From positions 1 through 64,000 of the forward strand of contig NZ_JAPWKF010000010.1 in the NCBI RefSeq assembly GCF_028283685.1: a DNA stretch of 64,000 nucleotides. The letters are read 5' to 3'. This DNA is from Edaphobacter sp. Its GTDB lineage: Bacteria; Acidobacteriota; Terriglobia; Terriglobales; Acidobacteriaceae. The position numbers and the translations under genes are program-made. The notes under the pieces were generated by a model. The model was not told where the DNA came from and did not search any database. It saw nothing but the letters and a program-made list of their open reading frames with translations. Shown here piece by piece: positions 44,767 to 53,649 of the stretch. The first letter of the stretch is position 1. Each line of letters starts with the position of its first letter.

Positions 44767-44944
44767 AACCAGATACCAGTATATCGGACGCCGCGCGGCG
44801 ACAGGCGACTCAAAAGGTTTCTCCAGTCCCCTGGCGAATAACCTGAGGAGATCCAAGGGGATGGCGAGAGACGGTAAAAAATCCAACCACGGGCCTCGGG
44901 GTTTGCATCCTAGTTACTATCTTTCTGCGAAAGCAGGTGCTCCC

Positions 44945-45154
44945 ATGGCCTACTCCGACTGTCCCCAGGTGGACATGTTGACCAGACGACTGGTCGATGC
45001 ATATCAACGAATGAACGATAACGAGATGCAGACCTCCACGGTGACGAACGATCTCCACTCCGCCATCATGGAACACAAGGCGAGCTGCGCGATCTGCAAG
45101 CGGATCATAGTAAAGCAGCCTGTCTCTATCGCCGGAACCCAGCGCGTCGCCTGA
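44945..45154 (+). CDS. Small hypothetical protein with CxxC
   Basis: 69 residues from the ATG at 44945 (GCAGGTG upstream); longer in-frame starts exist. Sequence includes CPQVDMLTRRLVDAYQRMND and HSAIMEHKASCAICKRIIVK, a helical protein with one CAIC pair that might bind metal. Divergent from the radical SAM gene. Family not recognised. Confidence 0.5.
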   Translation: MAYSDCPQVDMLTRRLVDAYQRMNDNEMQTSTVTNDLHSAIMEHKASCAICKRIIVKQPVSIAGTQRVA

Positions 45155-45296
45155 CGCGCACGCAAATGCATTCTGGCAAATAAGGTCGACGCTGCGGCGG
45201 TCTGCGGCAGCATAGTTGATCTCCGGTCTTCAGTTAGTGAGCTGCGCTGAAGCCTTCCTGCCCGCTCACCTTCGGCCTGAATGACACTTCATCTTT

Positions 45297-45325
45297 GGGT
45301 GCTGAAAATGGTGGGTGCTGAAAAT
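45297..45325. repeat. Two 13-bp direct repeats
   Basis: GGGTGCTGAAAAT at 45297-45309 and 45313-45325, 16 bp apart, in the 219-bp gap (45155-45373) between the small CxxC gene and the PDZ gene. Nothing else is evident in the gap. Confidence 0.6.
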
Positions 45326-45373
45326 ATCAATGAGCTGGTGACGATCGTTCGGGGAGTAAGCGGGGGCGGGAGA

Positions 45374-46630
45374 TCAGTCGAGGCGGATCATGCCGCGCAT
45401 CTCGAGACGCAGACGATCGACGCGGGCCTCCAGCTCAGGTGTGCTGGCCTGCCCTTGTGCGGCGACTGCGGCGGCGCGGACCTGCTGCTGAGCGATCTCG
45501 ATCTGGCGGCGGAAGTCAGGGTTGGCTGACCACATCTCAAGTCTGGCGAGCATCTGCGCGGCCTGGGGAGTGGAGCTGGCCTCTTCGAGGCGCTGCTGCA
45601 TTCCCGCGGTCATAGCGTCGAAGAGGGGTACCAGCTCAGCGAGGGTCAGGCGCGTCTGCATCGCCTCGTCGGAGTTACCGAAGAACTTCTCCAGGTCCTT
45701 GCTCCCTTTGCCGTGCTCCAGGCTGGAACGCTTCTTGGCGTCGGGGATGAGGGTGAGGGTCTGTTCCTTCTTCTCGCGCAGGATGACGACGTTGACCTGC
45801 TTGCCGCGATTCTCGTGGATGGTCTTGGACCAGTCGCTGCCGTTGACGACCTGCTGCTGATTGACGCGGACGACGACGTCGCCTGCCTTGAAGCCTGCGT
45901 CGGCGGCGGGGCTGTTGGCGGCGACCTCGCGCACAAGAAGACCGGCGCTGCCCTGGGTGCCGAAGAACTCGGCGAGCTGCGGCCCCATAACCTCAAGCTT
46001 GGCGCCGGTGTAGGCGGAGCTGACGATCATGCTGCTGCCAAGGAAGCTGTGCTCCTTGAAGATGCCGCTGCCGGAGGAGGACGAGTCGCCGTGGAGGAAG
46101 GAGTTGCCGCGACGCGGCACGAAGGCCGGTGAGCTGTCGGGCTCGGGCACGGTGTAGTGGTTCTCCCAGGCCTCGCGCTCGACGACTTCGCGGTTGGCCA
46201 TCTGCGCCGAGATGGTGCGCTGCTGGCCATCGCGGCTGAGCAGAAAGGTGACCTGCTTGCCCGCGGGGGCGTCACGCAGCATGCGGCGGAGCTGGTCACC
46301 GCCTTCGACGGCCTGGCCGTTCATCTGCAGGATGATGTCGTGGACCAGCATGCCGGACTTGCAGGCAGGGCCGTCGTGGTCCATGCCGATGACCTCGGCG
46401 CCACGCTGCTGGCCCTGCGCTTTGAGCTGCGCGGCCTGATCGTCGCTGACATCGCGGATATCGACGCCGAGGTAGCCCTGGTTGCTCTTGGACGAGGAGG
46501 CGTGAGCGACGCCCCGGGTCATCGTTCCAGCGAGGGCAAAGCCGCCTGCGAAGAGTACGCCGGCTGTGAACGCGACGGCTCCGAGGGTGCGACAGGAGGC
46601 GATACGGGGGATCGATCTGAAGTGCGTCAC
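45374..46630 (-). CDS. Envelope protein with two PDZ domains (no protease domain)
   Basis: 418 residues. One N-terminal hydrophobic segment (TLGAVAFTAGVLFAGGFALA) exports or anchors it. PDZ1 (residues about 50-145) shows GYLGVDIRDVSDDQAAQLKA and CKSGMLVHDIILQMNGQAV; PDZ2 (about 205-300) shows SAGLLVREVAANSPAADAGF and KAGDVVVRVNQQQVVNG. A Gln/Glu-rich helical C-terminus follows. There is no trypsin-like triad, unlike HtrA/DegS. It lies 12 nt after the anti-sigma gene, so it is probably the third member of a stress-signalling operon (inference). Confidence 0.85.
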   Translation of the reverse strand: MTHFRSIPRIASCRTLGAVAFTAGVLFAGGFALAGTMTRGVAHASSSKSNQGYLGVDIRDVSDDQAAQLKAQGQQRGAEVIGMDHDGPACKSGMLVHDIILQMNGQAVEGGDQLRRMLRDAPAGKQVTFLLSRDGQQRTISAQMANREVVEREAWENHYTVPEPDSSPAFVPRRGNSFLHGDSSSSGSGIFKEHSFLGSSMIVSSAYTGAKLEVMGPQLAEFFGTQGSAGLLVREVAANSPAADAGFKAGDVVVRVNQQQVVNGSDWSKTIHENRGKQVNVVILREKKEQTLTLIPDAKKRSSLEHGKGSKDLEKFFGNSDEAMQTRLTLAELVPLFDAMTAGMQQRLEEASSTPQAAQMLARLEMWSANPDFRRQIEIAQQQVRAAAVAAQGQASTPELEARVDRLRLEMRGMIRLD

Positions 46631-46642
46631 CGTGCTGTCCCC

Positions 46643-47602
46643 TTACTGAATCGAGTCCGATCCCTGCAGCGCCTGATAGCTGACGGTACGGATGTATGGG
46701 TTCTCGTCGTCGGTGGAGGCGTGGCGGAGGACCTGGCGCACGCTGGAGTCGTGCTGGACGGGCTCAAGCAGGCTTACCGTGGTCATGCGCACCTTCGCAT
46801 CGGGGTCGTTGGCCAGCGAGTCGAGGACAGCGTCGCGGACCTTATGATCCTGGGCGATGTAGGGCTGCAGGCCTTCGAGCGCCTTGAGGCGGACTCCGGC
46901 GTCCTTGTCATAGCGCAGGGCTACGAGGAGAGCATTGCGGACACCCTTGCCATCGTCGCGGGCGGCGCACTGGTGGCCGTGCTTGCACTCGTTGGCCAGC
47001 ATGCTGACGGACAGGGAGCGGACGTCGTCGGTGGTTGCGCTGGCGCCCTTGAGCAGAAGCTCGCGGACCTCGGGTGAATCGAGCGAGCCTTCGATGGTCT
47101 CGGGGACGATCTTGTTGTAGTGAACCTGCACCAGCTCGGAGTCGGGAGTGCGGTCGATGCCCGTGACGTTGGCGATGACGGCCTGCGTATCGTTTTTGTA
47201 GAACTTGTCGGCGATGGGCTTCGGCGCATGGGCGATCTGATAGCGGTTCACGAAGTTGCCCCCGATGAAACCCACCCCGATGAGCAGGGTGGCCAGAGCG
47301 GGAGCGCTCCGAAGGTGGCCCATCCAGACGAAAAAGTTGGTGCGCAGGCGGGTGAGAACACCGCGCGGAGGCATCAGGTCGAGCGCGTCGTCGAGACGCA
47401 TGCGCGACTGTGTCAGAAAGTTGGGCGAGGGTTCCACCATGGGGAGCGAGGCCAGATTTGGCTCCATCGCCTGCAGCATCTCAAGCTCGACACGGCACTC
47501 GTCGCATGTCATGAGGTGATGCTCGAGGGAGCCTGCCAGCTCGTCGGGGAGCTCACCGTAGTACGCGAGGACTATGTTGTCTTTCGCCATCTCACACTTC
47601 AT
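46643..47602 (-). CDS. Putative anti-sigma factor: zinc finger, membrane helix, HEAT repeats
   Basis: 319 residues from the ATG at 47602 (GAGGTAGGTAGAG upstream). The N-terminus has the zf-HC2 ZAS motif HHLMTCDECRVELE, typical of anti-sigma factors. A single membrane helix (APALATLLIGVGFIGGNFV) follows, then a periplasmic domain with HEAT-type repeats (LLVALRYDKDAGVRLKALEG, AVLDSLANDPDAKVRMTTVS). HEAT repeats form a scaffold that may sense a partner, perhaps the PDZ protein downstream (inference). Located directly between the sigma factor and PDZ genes. Confidence 0.85.
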   Translation of the reverse strand: MKCEMAKDNIVLAYYGELPDELAGSLEHHLMTCDECRVELEMLQAMEPNLASLPMVEPSPNFLTQSRMRLDDALDLMPPRGVLTRLRTNFFVWMGHLRSAPALATLLIGVGFIGGNFVNRYQIAHAPKPIADKFYKNDTQAVIANVTGIDRTPDSELVQVHYNKIVPETIEGSLDSPEVRELLLKGASATTDDVRSLSVSMLANECKHGHQCAARDDGKGVRNALLVALRYDKDAGVRLKALEGLQPYIAQDHKVRDAVLDSLANDPDAKVRMTTVSLLEPVQHDSSVRQVLRHASTDDENPYIRTVSYQALQGSDSIQ

Positions 47603-47781
47603 CTCTCTACCTACCTCAACTGACCTCAAAAAGACTGCGACTGCGGTATTGCTCAGGGTCTAACGCCCTTGGGAAAAACGATGCTGCGGTGCTGCTCTGA
47701 TGCTGTGTGCCGTACTGCCTTGCTGCCGTTCGCGACTTTCGTGCTCCTACTGCCTTTCGTGCGCTTCTACTGCCGTGGTGC

Positions 47782-48594
47782 CTACGCTCCGCGTAGCTCT
47801 GCCAGGTTGCTGCGCAGTTTGCGCGTGGCGCGGAACAGGGTGTTCTTCGCTGTCTCCTCGGTGGTGCTCAGCATCTCGCCGATGGTGCGCAGCTTGAGAC
47901 CCTGGTAGTGCTTCAACTCAAAGACCATGCGCTCACGCGGGGTGAGCTTGTCGAGCGCCTCGCGGATGCGTTCGCCCATCACCTTGCGCTCGAGCTCGCG
48001 GGCCGGGTTCGCCATGGCGCGGTCGTCGGAGACATTGGCGAGAAGATCCATCTCGTCGCCGGAGGCATCGAGCATGGTCGATGGGTCTTCGCGGCGGCTC
48101 TTGCGGCGACGCAGCTGGTCGAGGCAGAGGTTGGTAACGATCCGGTAGAGCCAGGTATAGAAACTGCACTCGAACCGGAAGTTGCCGAGGTGCCGGTAGG
48201 CCTTGATGAAGGCCTCCTGATGCACGTCCTGGGCGTCCTGCTCGTTGCCCAGCATGTGCAGGGCGAGGCGGAGGACACTCTGGTCGTAACGGCGCACCAG
48301 GGCGTCGAAGGCCACACGCTGGCCCTTCTGTGCTTCGCGGATCAGCTCGTCGTCTTCGATCCTCTGCTGGGCCCTTGCCTCTAACTGGGCCGGGGTCAGC
48401 TTTCCACGAGCGCCGGGTTGGGTTGCTGCCTTTGCCACTGGCAAAGATTCTACCGTCCCGGCACGTAAAACAGTGCTGTCGCGCAGCCCTAAAGCAAAAG
48501 GACTAGGGCCAAGATTGCCTCGAGAGGCACGAGCGCCGAGGGGGAGCCGCGATACGGCCTCTCCACTGGCGTTGACTTCAACCGCTTCATTCAT
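47782..48594 (-). CDS. RNA polymerase sigma-E-like (ECF) sigma factor
   Basis: 270 residues with a 70-residue lead. Region 2: FDALVRRYDQSVLRLALHML, GNEQDAQDVHQEAFIKAYRH and FYTWLYRIVTNLCLDQLRRR; region 4: LDKLTPRERMVFELKHYQGL, IGEMLSTTEETAKNTLFRAT. The lead (Ala/Arg-rich) may be a regulatory extension, or the true start may lie later. It heads the cluster sigma, anti-sigma, PDZ. A 179-bp gap with imperfect CTACTGCC-type repeats separates it from the anti-sigma gene. Confidence 0.92.
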   Translation of the reverse strand: MNEAVEVNASGEAVSRLPLGARASRGNLGPSPFALGLRDSTVLRAGTVESLPVAKAATQPGARGKLTPAQLEARAQQRIEDDELIREAQKGQRVAFDALVRRYDQSVLRLALHMLGNEQDAQDVHQEAFIKAYRHLGNFRFECSFYTWLYRIVTNLCLDQLRRRKSRREDPSTMLDASGDEMDLLANVSDDRAMANPARELERKVMGERIREALDKLTPRERMVFELKHYQGLKLRTIGEMLSTTEETAKNTLFRATRKLRSNLAELRGA

Positions 48595-48725
48595 GCTTCT
48601 GACTCCGGAGTCAGGACATCAAGTACTGAGGAATAGACCGGGGCGGGTGCGGGAAGGTGAGCAGAAGATTGTGAACGATTGGGGAATCCGGCGGGAGGAC
48701 GTTGTCTTTCCGGTAAACTCAACCA

Positions 48726-49412
48726 ATGCCGCAAAACTCTGCATCCCCCAGCCTCTTTGCCGACAGCTCGACCTCGACCTCCGGGGGGTGGGTGACGGCC
48801 CATTGCGATGGTGGAGCGCGGGGAAACCCGGGACCTTCGGGCTTTGGCGCGGTGCTGGCCGGGCCGAATGGCGAGCCGCTGGCCGAGCTGAGCGAGTTTC
48901 TGGGCATCCGGACGAACAACTATGCCGAATACTCGGGGCTGCTGGGGGTTCTGGCCTATGCGCTGGAGCATGGCCACCGGCGGCTGAAGGTGGTCTCGGA
49001 CTCGGAGCTGATGGTCAAGCAGATCCAGGGCAAGTACCGTGTGAACTCGCCGGACCTGAAGCCGCTGTGGCAGGAGGCGAAGACGCGGATTGCGCGTCTG
49101 GACGCCTTTGAGATCTCGCACGCCCTGCGGCACAAGAACAAGGACGCGGACCGGCTGGCCAACCAGGCGATGGACCGCGGGATGAAGCGTCCGCATACGC
49201 CGGGGCAGGCGGCGCCTGCTCCGTTGAAGGCGACGCCGTACCCGACGAAGTCGTCGGCACCGCCCGATCCGGATGCTCGGCCTGCGGCTTCCTCTGCGGC
49301 AACTCCTGCCTCGGGTGTGATGCTGCGTGGGTTTGTGCGGGATGGGGTGGTACACGTGCTGGGCGGCAAGGCGTTGCCGGAGGGCGTGTTTGTGAAGATT
49401 CTGCCGGAGTAA
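48726..49412 (+). CDS. RNase H-like (reverse transcriptase-like) domain protein
   Basis: 228 residues. The RNase H fold shows VTAHCDGGARGNPGPSGFGA with the first catalytic Asp, NNYAEYSGLLGVLAYAL (Glu), LKVVSDSELMVKQIQGKYRV (Asp) and HKNKDADRLANQAMDRG (fourth acid). This is the YpdQ/RnhA-like family that cleaves RNA in RNA-DNA hybrids. A Pro/Ala/Lys linker leads to a C-terminal block (GFVRDGVVHVLGGKALPEGV). It uses G-ending codons, unlike plus-strand genes left of 43.6 kb. Confidence 0.9.
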   Translation: MPQNSASPSLFADSSTSTSGGWVTAHCDGGARGNPGPSGFGAVLAGPNGEPLAELSEFLGIRTNNYAEYSGLLGVLAYALEHGHRRLKVVSDSELMVKQIQGKYRVNSPDLKPLWQEAKTRIARLDAFEISHALRHKNKDADRLANQAMDRGMKRPHTPGQAAPAPLKATPYPTKSSAPPDPDARPAASSAATPASGVMLRGFVRDGVVHVLGGKALPEGVFVKILPE

Positions 49413-49437
49413 CTGGCATCTGGGTGGAGTTGAAAAG

Positions 49438-49560
49438 CAGATTTCTTCACTGCGCTGCGGAATGACAATCGTTTAGGGGCTGGGCTTCGTAAGGGCTGGG
49501 AGACGTCTGCGGTAGAGAAGCAGGTCCCTCCACTGCGCTTCGCTCCGGTCGGGATGACGG
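49438..49560 (-). repeat. Composite polar repeat, reverse orientation
   Basis: A degenerate unit ending CGGAATGACAATCG (49438-49470) is followed by GGGCTGGGAGACG and a full unit GCAGGTCCCTCCACTGCGCT ending in CGGTCGGGATGACGG. Same family as the left copies but on the other strand. A very similar composite is at 55448-55573. Confidence 0.87.
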
Positions 49561-49670
49561 TCGGATGACAACGGGTGTTTCTCGCCGCTGGAAGGACAAC
49601 GTAATTCTTGTCGGGCATCATTCTTGTCGGGCATCGCCTTGGGCGTAACCGGGCACCTGCAACCCCAGGA

Positions 49671-50108
49671 TCAGACGTTGCAGGCGGCTTCTACGGCGCG
49701 TAGCTGGCGTAGCAGCGACTCGAGCTTTGCAGGGCTGAGTTCGGATTCCAGGTGCGATTGCAGGCGGTCGAGGATAGCGGCGACGCGGGCGGCGCGGCGT
49801 TTGCCTGCGGGTTCGAGTTCGAGGAGGAAGCCTCGGGCGTCTTCGGGATCGATGCGGCGGCGGACGAGGCGCTTGGCTTCGAGCGAGGAGACGGTGTGGC
49901 TGACGTTGCCGCGCGTGGTGTCGAAGGTGCGAGCCAGCTCGGAGGGGCGGACACGCTTCTTTTCGAGGAAGATGGCGGCAAGCATGAGCGATTCGGAGAG
50001 GGTAAGACCTTCTTCGCGGAGGACGGCGTTGAGGGAGGCCTCCATGCGGCGGGCGAGGCGGCTGACCTGGAAGACGGGACTCTGTTCGAGGAAGGACTGG
50101 ATACGCAT
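49671..50108 (-). CDS. MarR family transcriptional regulator
   Basis: 145 residues from the ATG at 50108. Winged-helix core: LTLSESLMLAAIFLEKKRVR, PSELARTFDTTRGNVSHTVS and LEAKRLVRRRIDPEDARGFL (wing). The protein is a dimeric local regulator, likely controlling itself and the divergent TonB-dependent receptor. The frame extends to a TTG at 50138, but this would cover the putative operator. Confidence 0.9.
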   Translation of the reverse strand: MRIQSFLEQSPVFQVSRLARRMEASLNAVLREEGLTLSESLMLAAIFLEKKRVRPSELARTFDTTRGNVSHTVSSLEAKRLVRRRIDPEDARGFLLELEPAGKRRAARVAAILDRLQSHLESELSPAKLESLLRQLRAVEAACNV

Positions 50109-50125
50109 GGCACGGATGATTTTAG

Positions 50126-50138
50126 TTGATAACCTCAA
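50126..50138. promoter_or_regulatory. Possible MarR operator
   Basis: TTGA-TAACC-TCAA inverted repeat in the gap between the divergent marR-type and receptor genes, the usual place for a MarR site. Short arms make it tentative. Confidence 0.35.
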
Positions 50139-50183
50139 TTACTTAGATACGAACAAAACTACTGCCTTGGCGAGACCGGGTTA

Positions 50184-52040
50184 TTGGATGATTGGCTGGT
50201 GCCCTACAAAGCCTTATTCGTCTTGAGCCTGATGACCTTGCCTGCGGTTGCGCAGGAGCAGACCTCCCGCCTTCGCAGCCGTTGAAGGCCAGCGACGCGG
50301 TGACGGTGACGACATCCATTCCGCCGATTCCGCTGTCGGAGTCGAATCGCAGCGTTGTGACCATGGATACGCGGGAGCAGCCGCTGCTGTACAACAACGT
50401 GACCGATTACATGCGGCAGGATACGTCGTTGAACCTGCAGTCGCGCGCGGCTAACGGGGTGCAGGCCGATCTTTCGATTCTGCGGTACGACGTTTGAGCA
50501 GTCGCTGGTGCTGGTGAACGGGCTGCGGGTGAACGATCCGGAGACGGCGCACCTGAATCTCGACATCGCGGTGCCGATGGATGCGCTGGCGCGGGTGGAG
50601 GTGCTGCACGGATCGGGGTCGACGTTTTACGGATCGGATGCGATTGGCGGCGCGGTGAACCTGCTGACGGAGCGGCCTGCGGCGCCTGCCACCGATGCGC
50701 GGCGGCTGAGCCTGTTTGCGCGGTCGGGCGCGGGAAATTATGGGTCGCTGGAGAACCACCTGCGAGTGGACTATTCGACGCGGCGGGTGGCGGAAGAGAT
50801 TGCGGGCAGCCGCGATACGTCGAACGGCTTCATGGCGGACCGGAACTACTCGAGCAATGCGCTGTCGTCGGAGACGTGGCTGAACCTGCTGCCGCTGGGC
50901 ACGACGGATGTTCTGCTGGCGGGGAGCGACCGGCCATATGGCGCAAACCAATTTTATGGAGCGTATGACTCGTGGGAGCGGACGAAGGGATGGTTTGCGT
51001 CGATTCAGCAGCAGATGGGATCGCGCATGTCGGGCTCATTTGCATACAGGAAGCACACGGACCTGTTTGTGCTGCTGCTGGATCGTCCGAACTACTATCG
51101 CAATAACCATGTGACCGGGGCGTGGCAGAGCGCGCTGCGGAGGGCCGATCCGATCGGCACGAACACGACGATCTCCTATGGGCTGGAGGCGAACGGGGAT
51201 TCGATCCACAGCACGAACCTCGGCGTGCATGCGAGGAACCAGGGCGCGGGATATGTGAATGTGTCGCTGCGCGCGCTGAAGCGGTTTTCGCTTTCACTGG
51301 GTGCGAGGGAGCAGGTGTTTACCGGGCCTGCGGGTGGCGCGGTGTTTTCGCCGAACGTTGCGGCTGCGTACACGTTGAGCTCGACGGTGCGACTGCGGGG
51401 CGCGGTGGGTCATGGGTATCGGCAGCCGACGTATCTGGACCTGTACTACTCGGACCCGACGACGGTGGGGAACCCGAATCTGAAGGCGGAGTCGGCGTGG
51501 AGCTACGAGGGCGGGGTGGACTGGACGCCTTCGCGTCTGCCGCTGACGCTGACGGCGACGGGATTCAGCCTGCATCAGCGGAATGGGATCGACTACTCGA
51601 AGTACGATCTGTCGCAGCCGTGGCAGGCGAATAACGTCGCCAACTATGCGTACAACGGCGCGGAGGCGAGTGCGCGTTTTCGTCTGCCGAGAGCGCAGCA
51701 GCTGCAGCTGGGATATACCGCGGTACAAGCGACGGCTCCGCCGAAGGGGCTGATCTCGGAGTATGCGTTCAACTATGCGGCGCAGTCGGCGCTGATTGCC
51801 TGGAGTGGCACGTTTGCAGGGCAGATTGCGGCACGTTCGCAGCTCGCGGTAGTGCAGAAGACGACGCAGTCGCCCTATGCGCTGTGGGATGTGGCTCTGT
51901 CGCGTTCGGCGGGGCGGGTGCGGCCTTATGTGCGGGCGCTGAACCTGACGGATACGCGGTATGAGGAGGTTCCGGGGGTGCCGGTGCAGGGGCGCACGGT
52001 GATGGCGGGAGCGGAGTTCAGCTGGGCTAAGGGGCGTTAG
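50184..52040 (+). pseudogene. TonB-dependent receptor, broken by two frameshifts
   Basis: A signal-peptide-like frame starts near the TTG at 50184 (PYKALFVLSLMTLPAVAQEQ) and hits a stop near 50284. The plug continues one frame back (SDAVTVTTSIPPIPLSESNR, NVTDYMRQDTSLNLQSRAAN) until 50481, where one extra T moves it. Removing that T gives SIRGTTFEQSLVLVNGLRVN, the normal plug. The barrel then reads on from 50508 with VEVLHGSGSTFYGSDAIGGA and ends in the expected beta strand (VMAGAEFSWAKGR). BtuB/FhuA-type outer membrane receptor for siderophores, cobalamin or sugars. Both indels could be real decay or sequence errors. Confidence 0.87.
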
Positions 52041-52080
52041 GCGGCTGGGTGGTGGTGGCTGGGAATCGGCAGTGGTCGAA

Positions 52081-52200
52081 AAGCAGGTCCCTCCACTGCG
52101 GCTTCGCCTTCGGCCGGGATGACAGCCTGGAGAGTTGGCTGGGCGTTGGGGGCAGCTTTGAGGAAAGCCGATTCCTCCGCGTCGCTACGGAATGACAAAG
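52081..52200 (-). repeat. Two polar repeats, reverse orientation
   Basis: AAGCAGGTCCCTCCACTGCG at 52081 ends CGGCCGGGATGACAG; a second, degenerate unit GATTCCTCCGCGTCGCTACG ends GGAATGACAAAG near 52200. They lie in the 247-bp gap between the convergent receptor and lysozyme genes. Confidence 0.85.
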
Positions 52201-52287
52201 CCAGGAATGACAAGACCAGAAGAGCGGTTTGCGGGCAGCATGAGTGGTCATGCTGCCCTTAGTTTTTTTGTGTGACGGAGAGGTGCG

Positions 52288-52887
52288 CTACTTCGATTTC
52301 TTTGGCGCGGCTTTCTTCTTTGCGGCTTTCTTCACCGTTGTCTTCACGGCTTTCTTTGCTGACTTCTTCTTCGTCTTCTTCTTCGTGGCCTTCTTTGTAG
52401 TCTCCGGTGCGGCGAAGGCTTTGAGGCTTACGCCGGTGCGCAGGATCGGCGGTGTGTTGAAGAGGTCGGTCTCGGCCTGGCGGCGGCGGGTGAGGCCGGC
52501 GAGGACTTTCTTCTTGGCCTTGTTCCAGCGAATGAACTCGGCAGAGGCTCCGGCGAAGTTGCCTGCATTGAGCAGGCGCAGCAGGGTGGAGCCGGTGAAG
52601 CTGGCGGCTCCCAGGTTGAAGGTGAAGTCGACCAGGGCGTCGAACTGGTTCTGGTTGATGACGGTCTGGACGGCCTTGTTGACGGCGGTGACGGCCCAGG
52701 CGACGTCGGCGGCGAGCAGGATGTCGGCCTGCTGCGCGGTGATGGTGAGACCGCGGACGACGTCGCTGCCGGTGTGACCGTAGCCGACGGTCCAGACGCC
52801 GACCGAGTCCTGGTAGGCGTTGAGGCGGATTCCTTCAAACTGCTTGGTCAAGTCAAGACCATTGCTGCTGTATTGGAAGTTCGGCAT
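52288..52887 (-). CDS. Phage-type lysozyme (GH24) with Lys-rich tail
   Basis: 199 residues from the ATG at 52887 (AGAGGA upstream). The T4-lysozyme-like domain shows LTKQFEGIRLNAYQDSVGVW, TVGYGHTGSDV and QFDALVDFTFNLGAASF, with catalytic Glu in FEG and the Asp/Thr of the YQD...GYGHT segment, as in endolysins. The last 45 residues are a Lys/Ala tail (ETTKKATKKKTKKKSAKKAV and more) like histone H1 or DNA-binding tails. No other phage genes are near. It has no signal peptide, so export or autolysis control is unclear. Confidence 0.9.
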   Translation of the reverse strand: MPNFQYSSNGLDLTKQFEGIRLNAYQDSVGVWTVGYGHTGSDVVRGLTITAQQADILLAADVAWAVTAVNKAVQTVINQNQFDALVDFTFNLGAASFTGSTLLRLLNAGNFAGASAEFIRWNKAKKKVLAGLTRRRQAETDLFNTPPILRTGVSLKAFAAPETTKKATKKKTKKKSAKKAVKTTVKKAAKKKAAPKKSK

Positions 52888-52913
52888 GGGTGGTGTCCTC
52901 TCTCGGAAAAGAA

Positions 52914-52948
52914 AAAGGGAGAGAGCCACTTACGGGCCCTCTCCCTTT
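52914..52948 (-). terminator. Intrinsic terminator upstream of the lysozyme gene
   Basis: AAAGGGAGAG (52914-52923) pairs with CTCTCCCTTT (52939-52948); on the minus strand the stem runs into TTTTTC. It likely ends the yqeY-like transcript. Confidence 0.75.
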
Positions 52949-53103
52949 GCAATGCAACAAATCTAGCTCAACTCTTTAAGGCTACCAAGCGGAAAAGAAT
53001 AAATGCGCACATTGCAGCAATGCGCTTTTCAGCTTTGGATTGAGGCGCTTATCGCGTATGCGTGGGCGCACGGCCTCTTGACAGCATTTTGACGCGTGCC
53101 GGT

Positions 53104-53571
53104 TTACTTCGACAGCTCGGCCTTGACCATCTCGCTGACGACCTTGCCGTCGGCGCGGAGGCCATTGGCGAGAATGCGCTGCTGGACGATCTTCATGGCC
53201 GCGCCCATGTCCTTTGGACCGGGCTTGGCACCGGATTCGGCGAGTTGAGCAACGGCGGCCTGCACGACGGCGAGGATCTCCTCGGGGCCGGCCTCCTTGG
53301 GCAGGTAAGCCTCGATGATGGTGATCTCTTCGCGCTCTTTGGCGGCGAGTTCGGGGCGGTTGCCCTTGGTGAAGCTTTCGACGGATTCGCGGCGCTGTTT
53401 GAGGAGGGTGGAGAGGATCTGGGCCTCTTCGGCCTCAGTGAGCTCCGCGCGCTTGTCGATTGCCTTGTTTTTGAGTGCCGATTTGACCATGCGCAGGGTG
53501 GTGAGCCGCAGCTCTTCCCGGGCCTTCATGGCGACGATGATGTCGGCGTCGAGTTTCTGGAGGATTGCCAT
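53104..53571 (-). CDS. GatB/YqeY domain-containing protein
   Basis: 155 residues. The YqeY fold shows DADIIVAMKAREELRLTTLR, MVKSALKNKAIDKR, LTEAEEAQILSTLLKQRRES and EITIIEAYLPKEAGPEEILA, near the C-terminal domain of the amidotransferase GatB. Stand-alone YqeY proteins may act in tRNA or translation quality control; the role is not established. Length is normal (about 150). Monocistronic and divergent from the aminotransferase. Confidence 0.93.
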   Translation of the reverse strand: MAILQKLDADIIVAMKAREELRLTTLRMVKSALKNKAIDKRAELTEAEEAQILSTLLKQRRESVESFTKGNRPELAAKEREEITIIEAYLPKEAGPEEILAVVQAAVAQLAESGAKPGPKDMGAAMKIVQQRILANGLRADGKVVSEMVKAELSK

Positions 53572-53649
53572 CTTGTTTACTCCGCTAAGTTACTGACCTT
53601 TCATCATAGAACGCGGTTCGATGATCGCACGCTCGATACAATAGAAGGC

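Noticed and set aside
45297-45325. Direct repeats near parS considered as origin iterons
   Set aside because: Only two copies of 13 bp, 1.7 kb from parS, without a replication gene or AT-rich unwinding stretch.
47630-47781. CTACTGCC/CTTTCGTGC imperfect repeats between sigma and anti-sigma genes
   Set aside because: Too degenerate to define a unit; no clear hairpin or gene.
53062-53649. Long N-terminal extension of the aminotransferase frame
   Set aside because: It is antisense to the well-supported GatB/YqeY gene and has a composition typical of a shadow frame; the protein starts at 53650.
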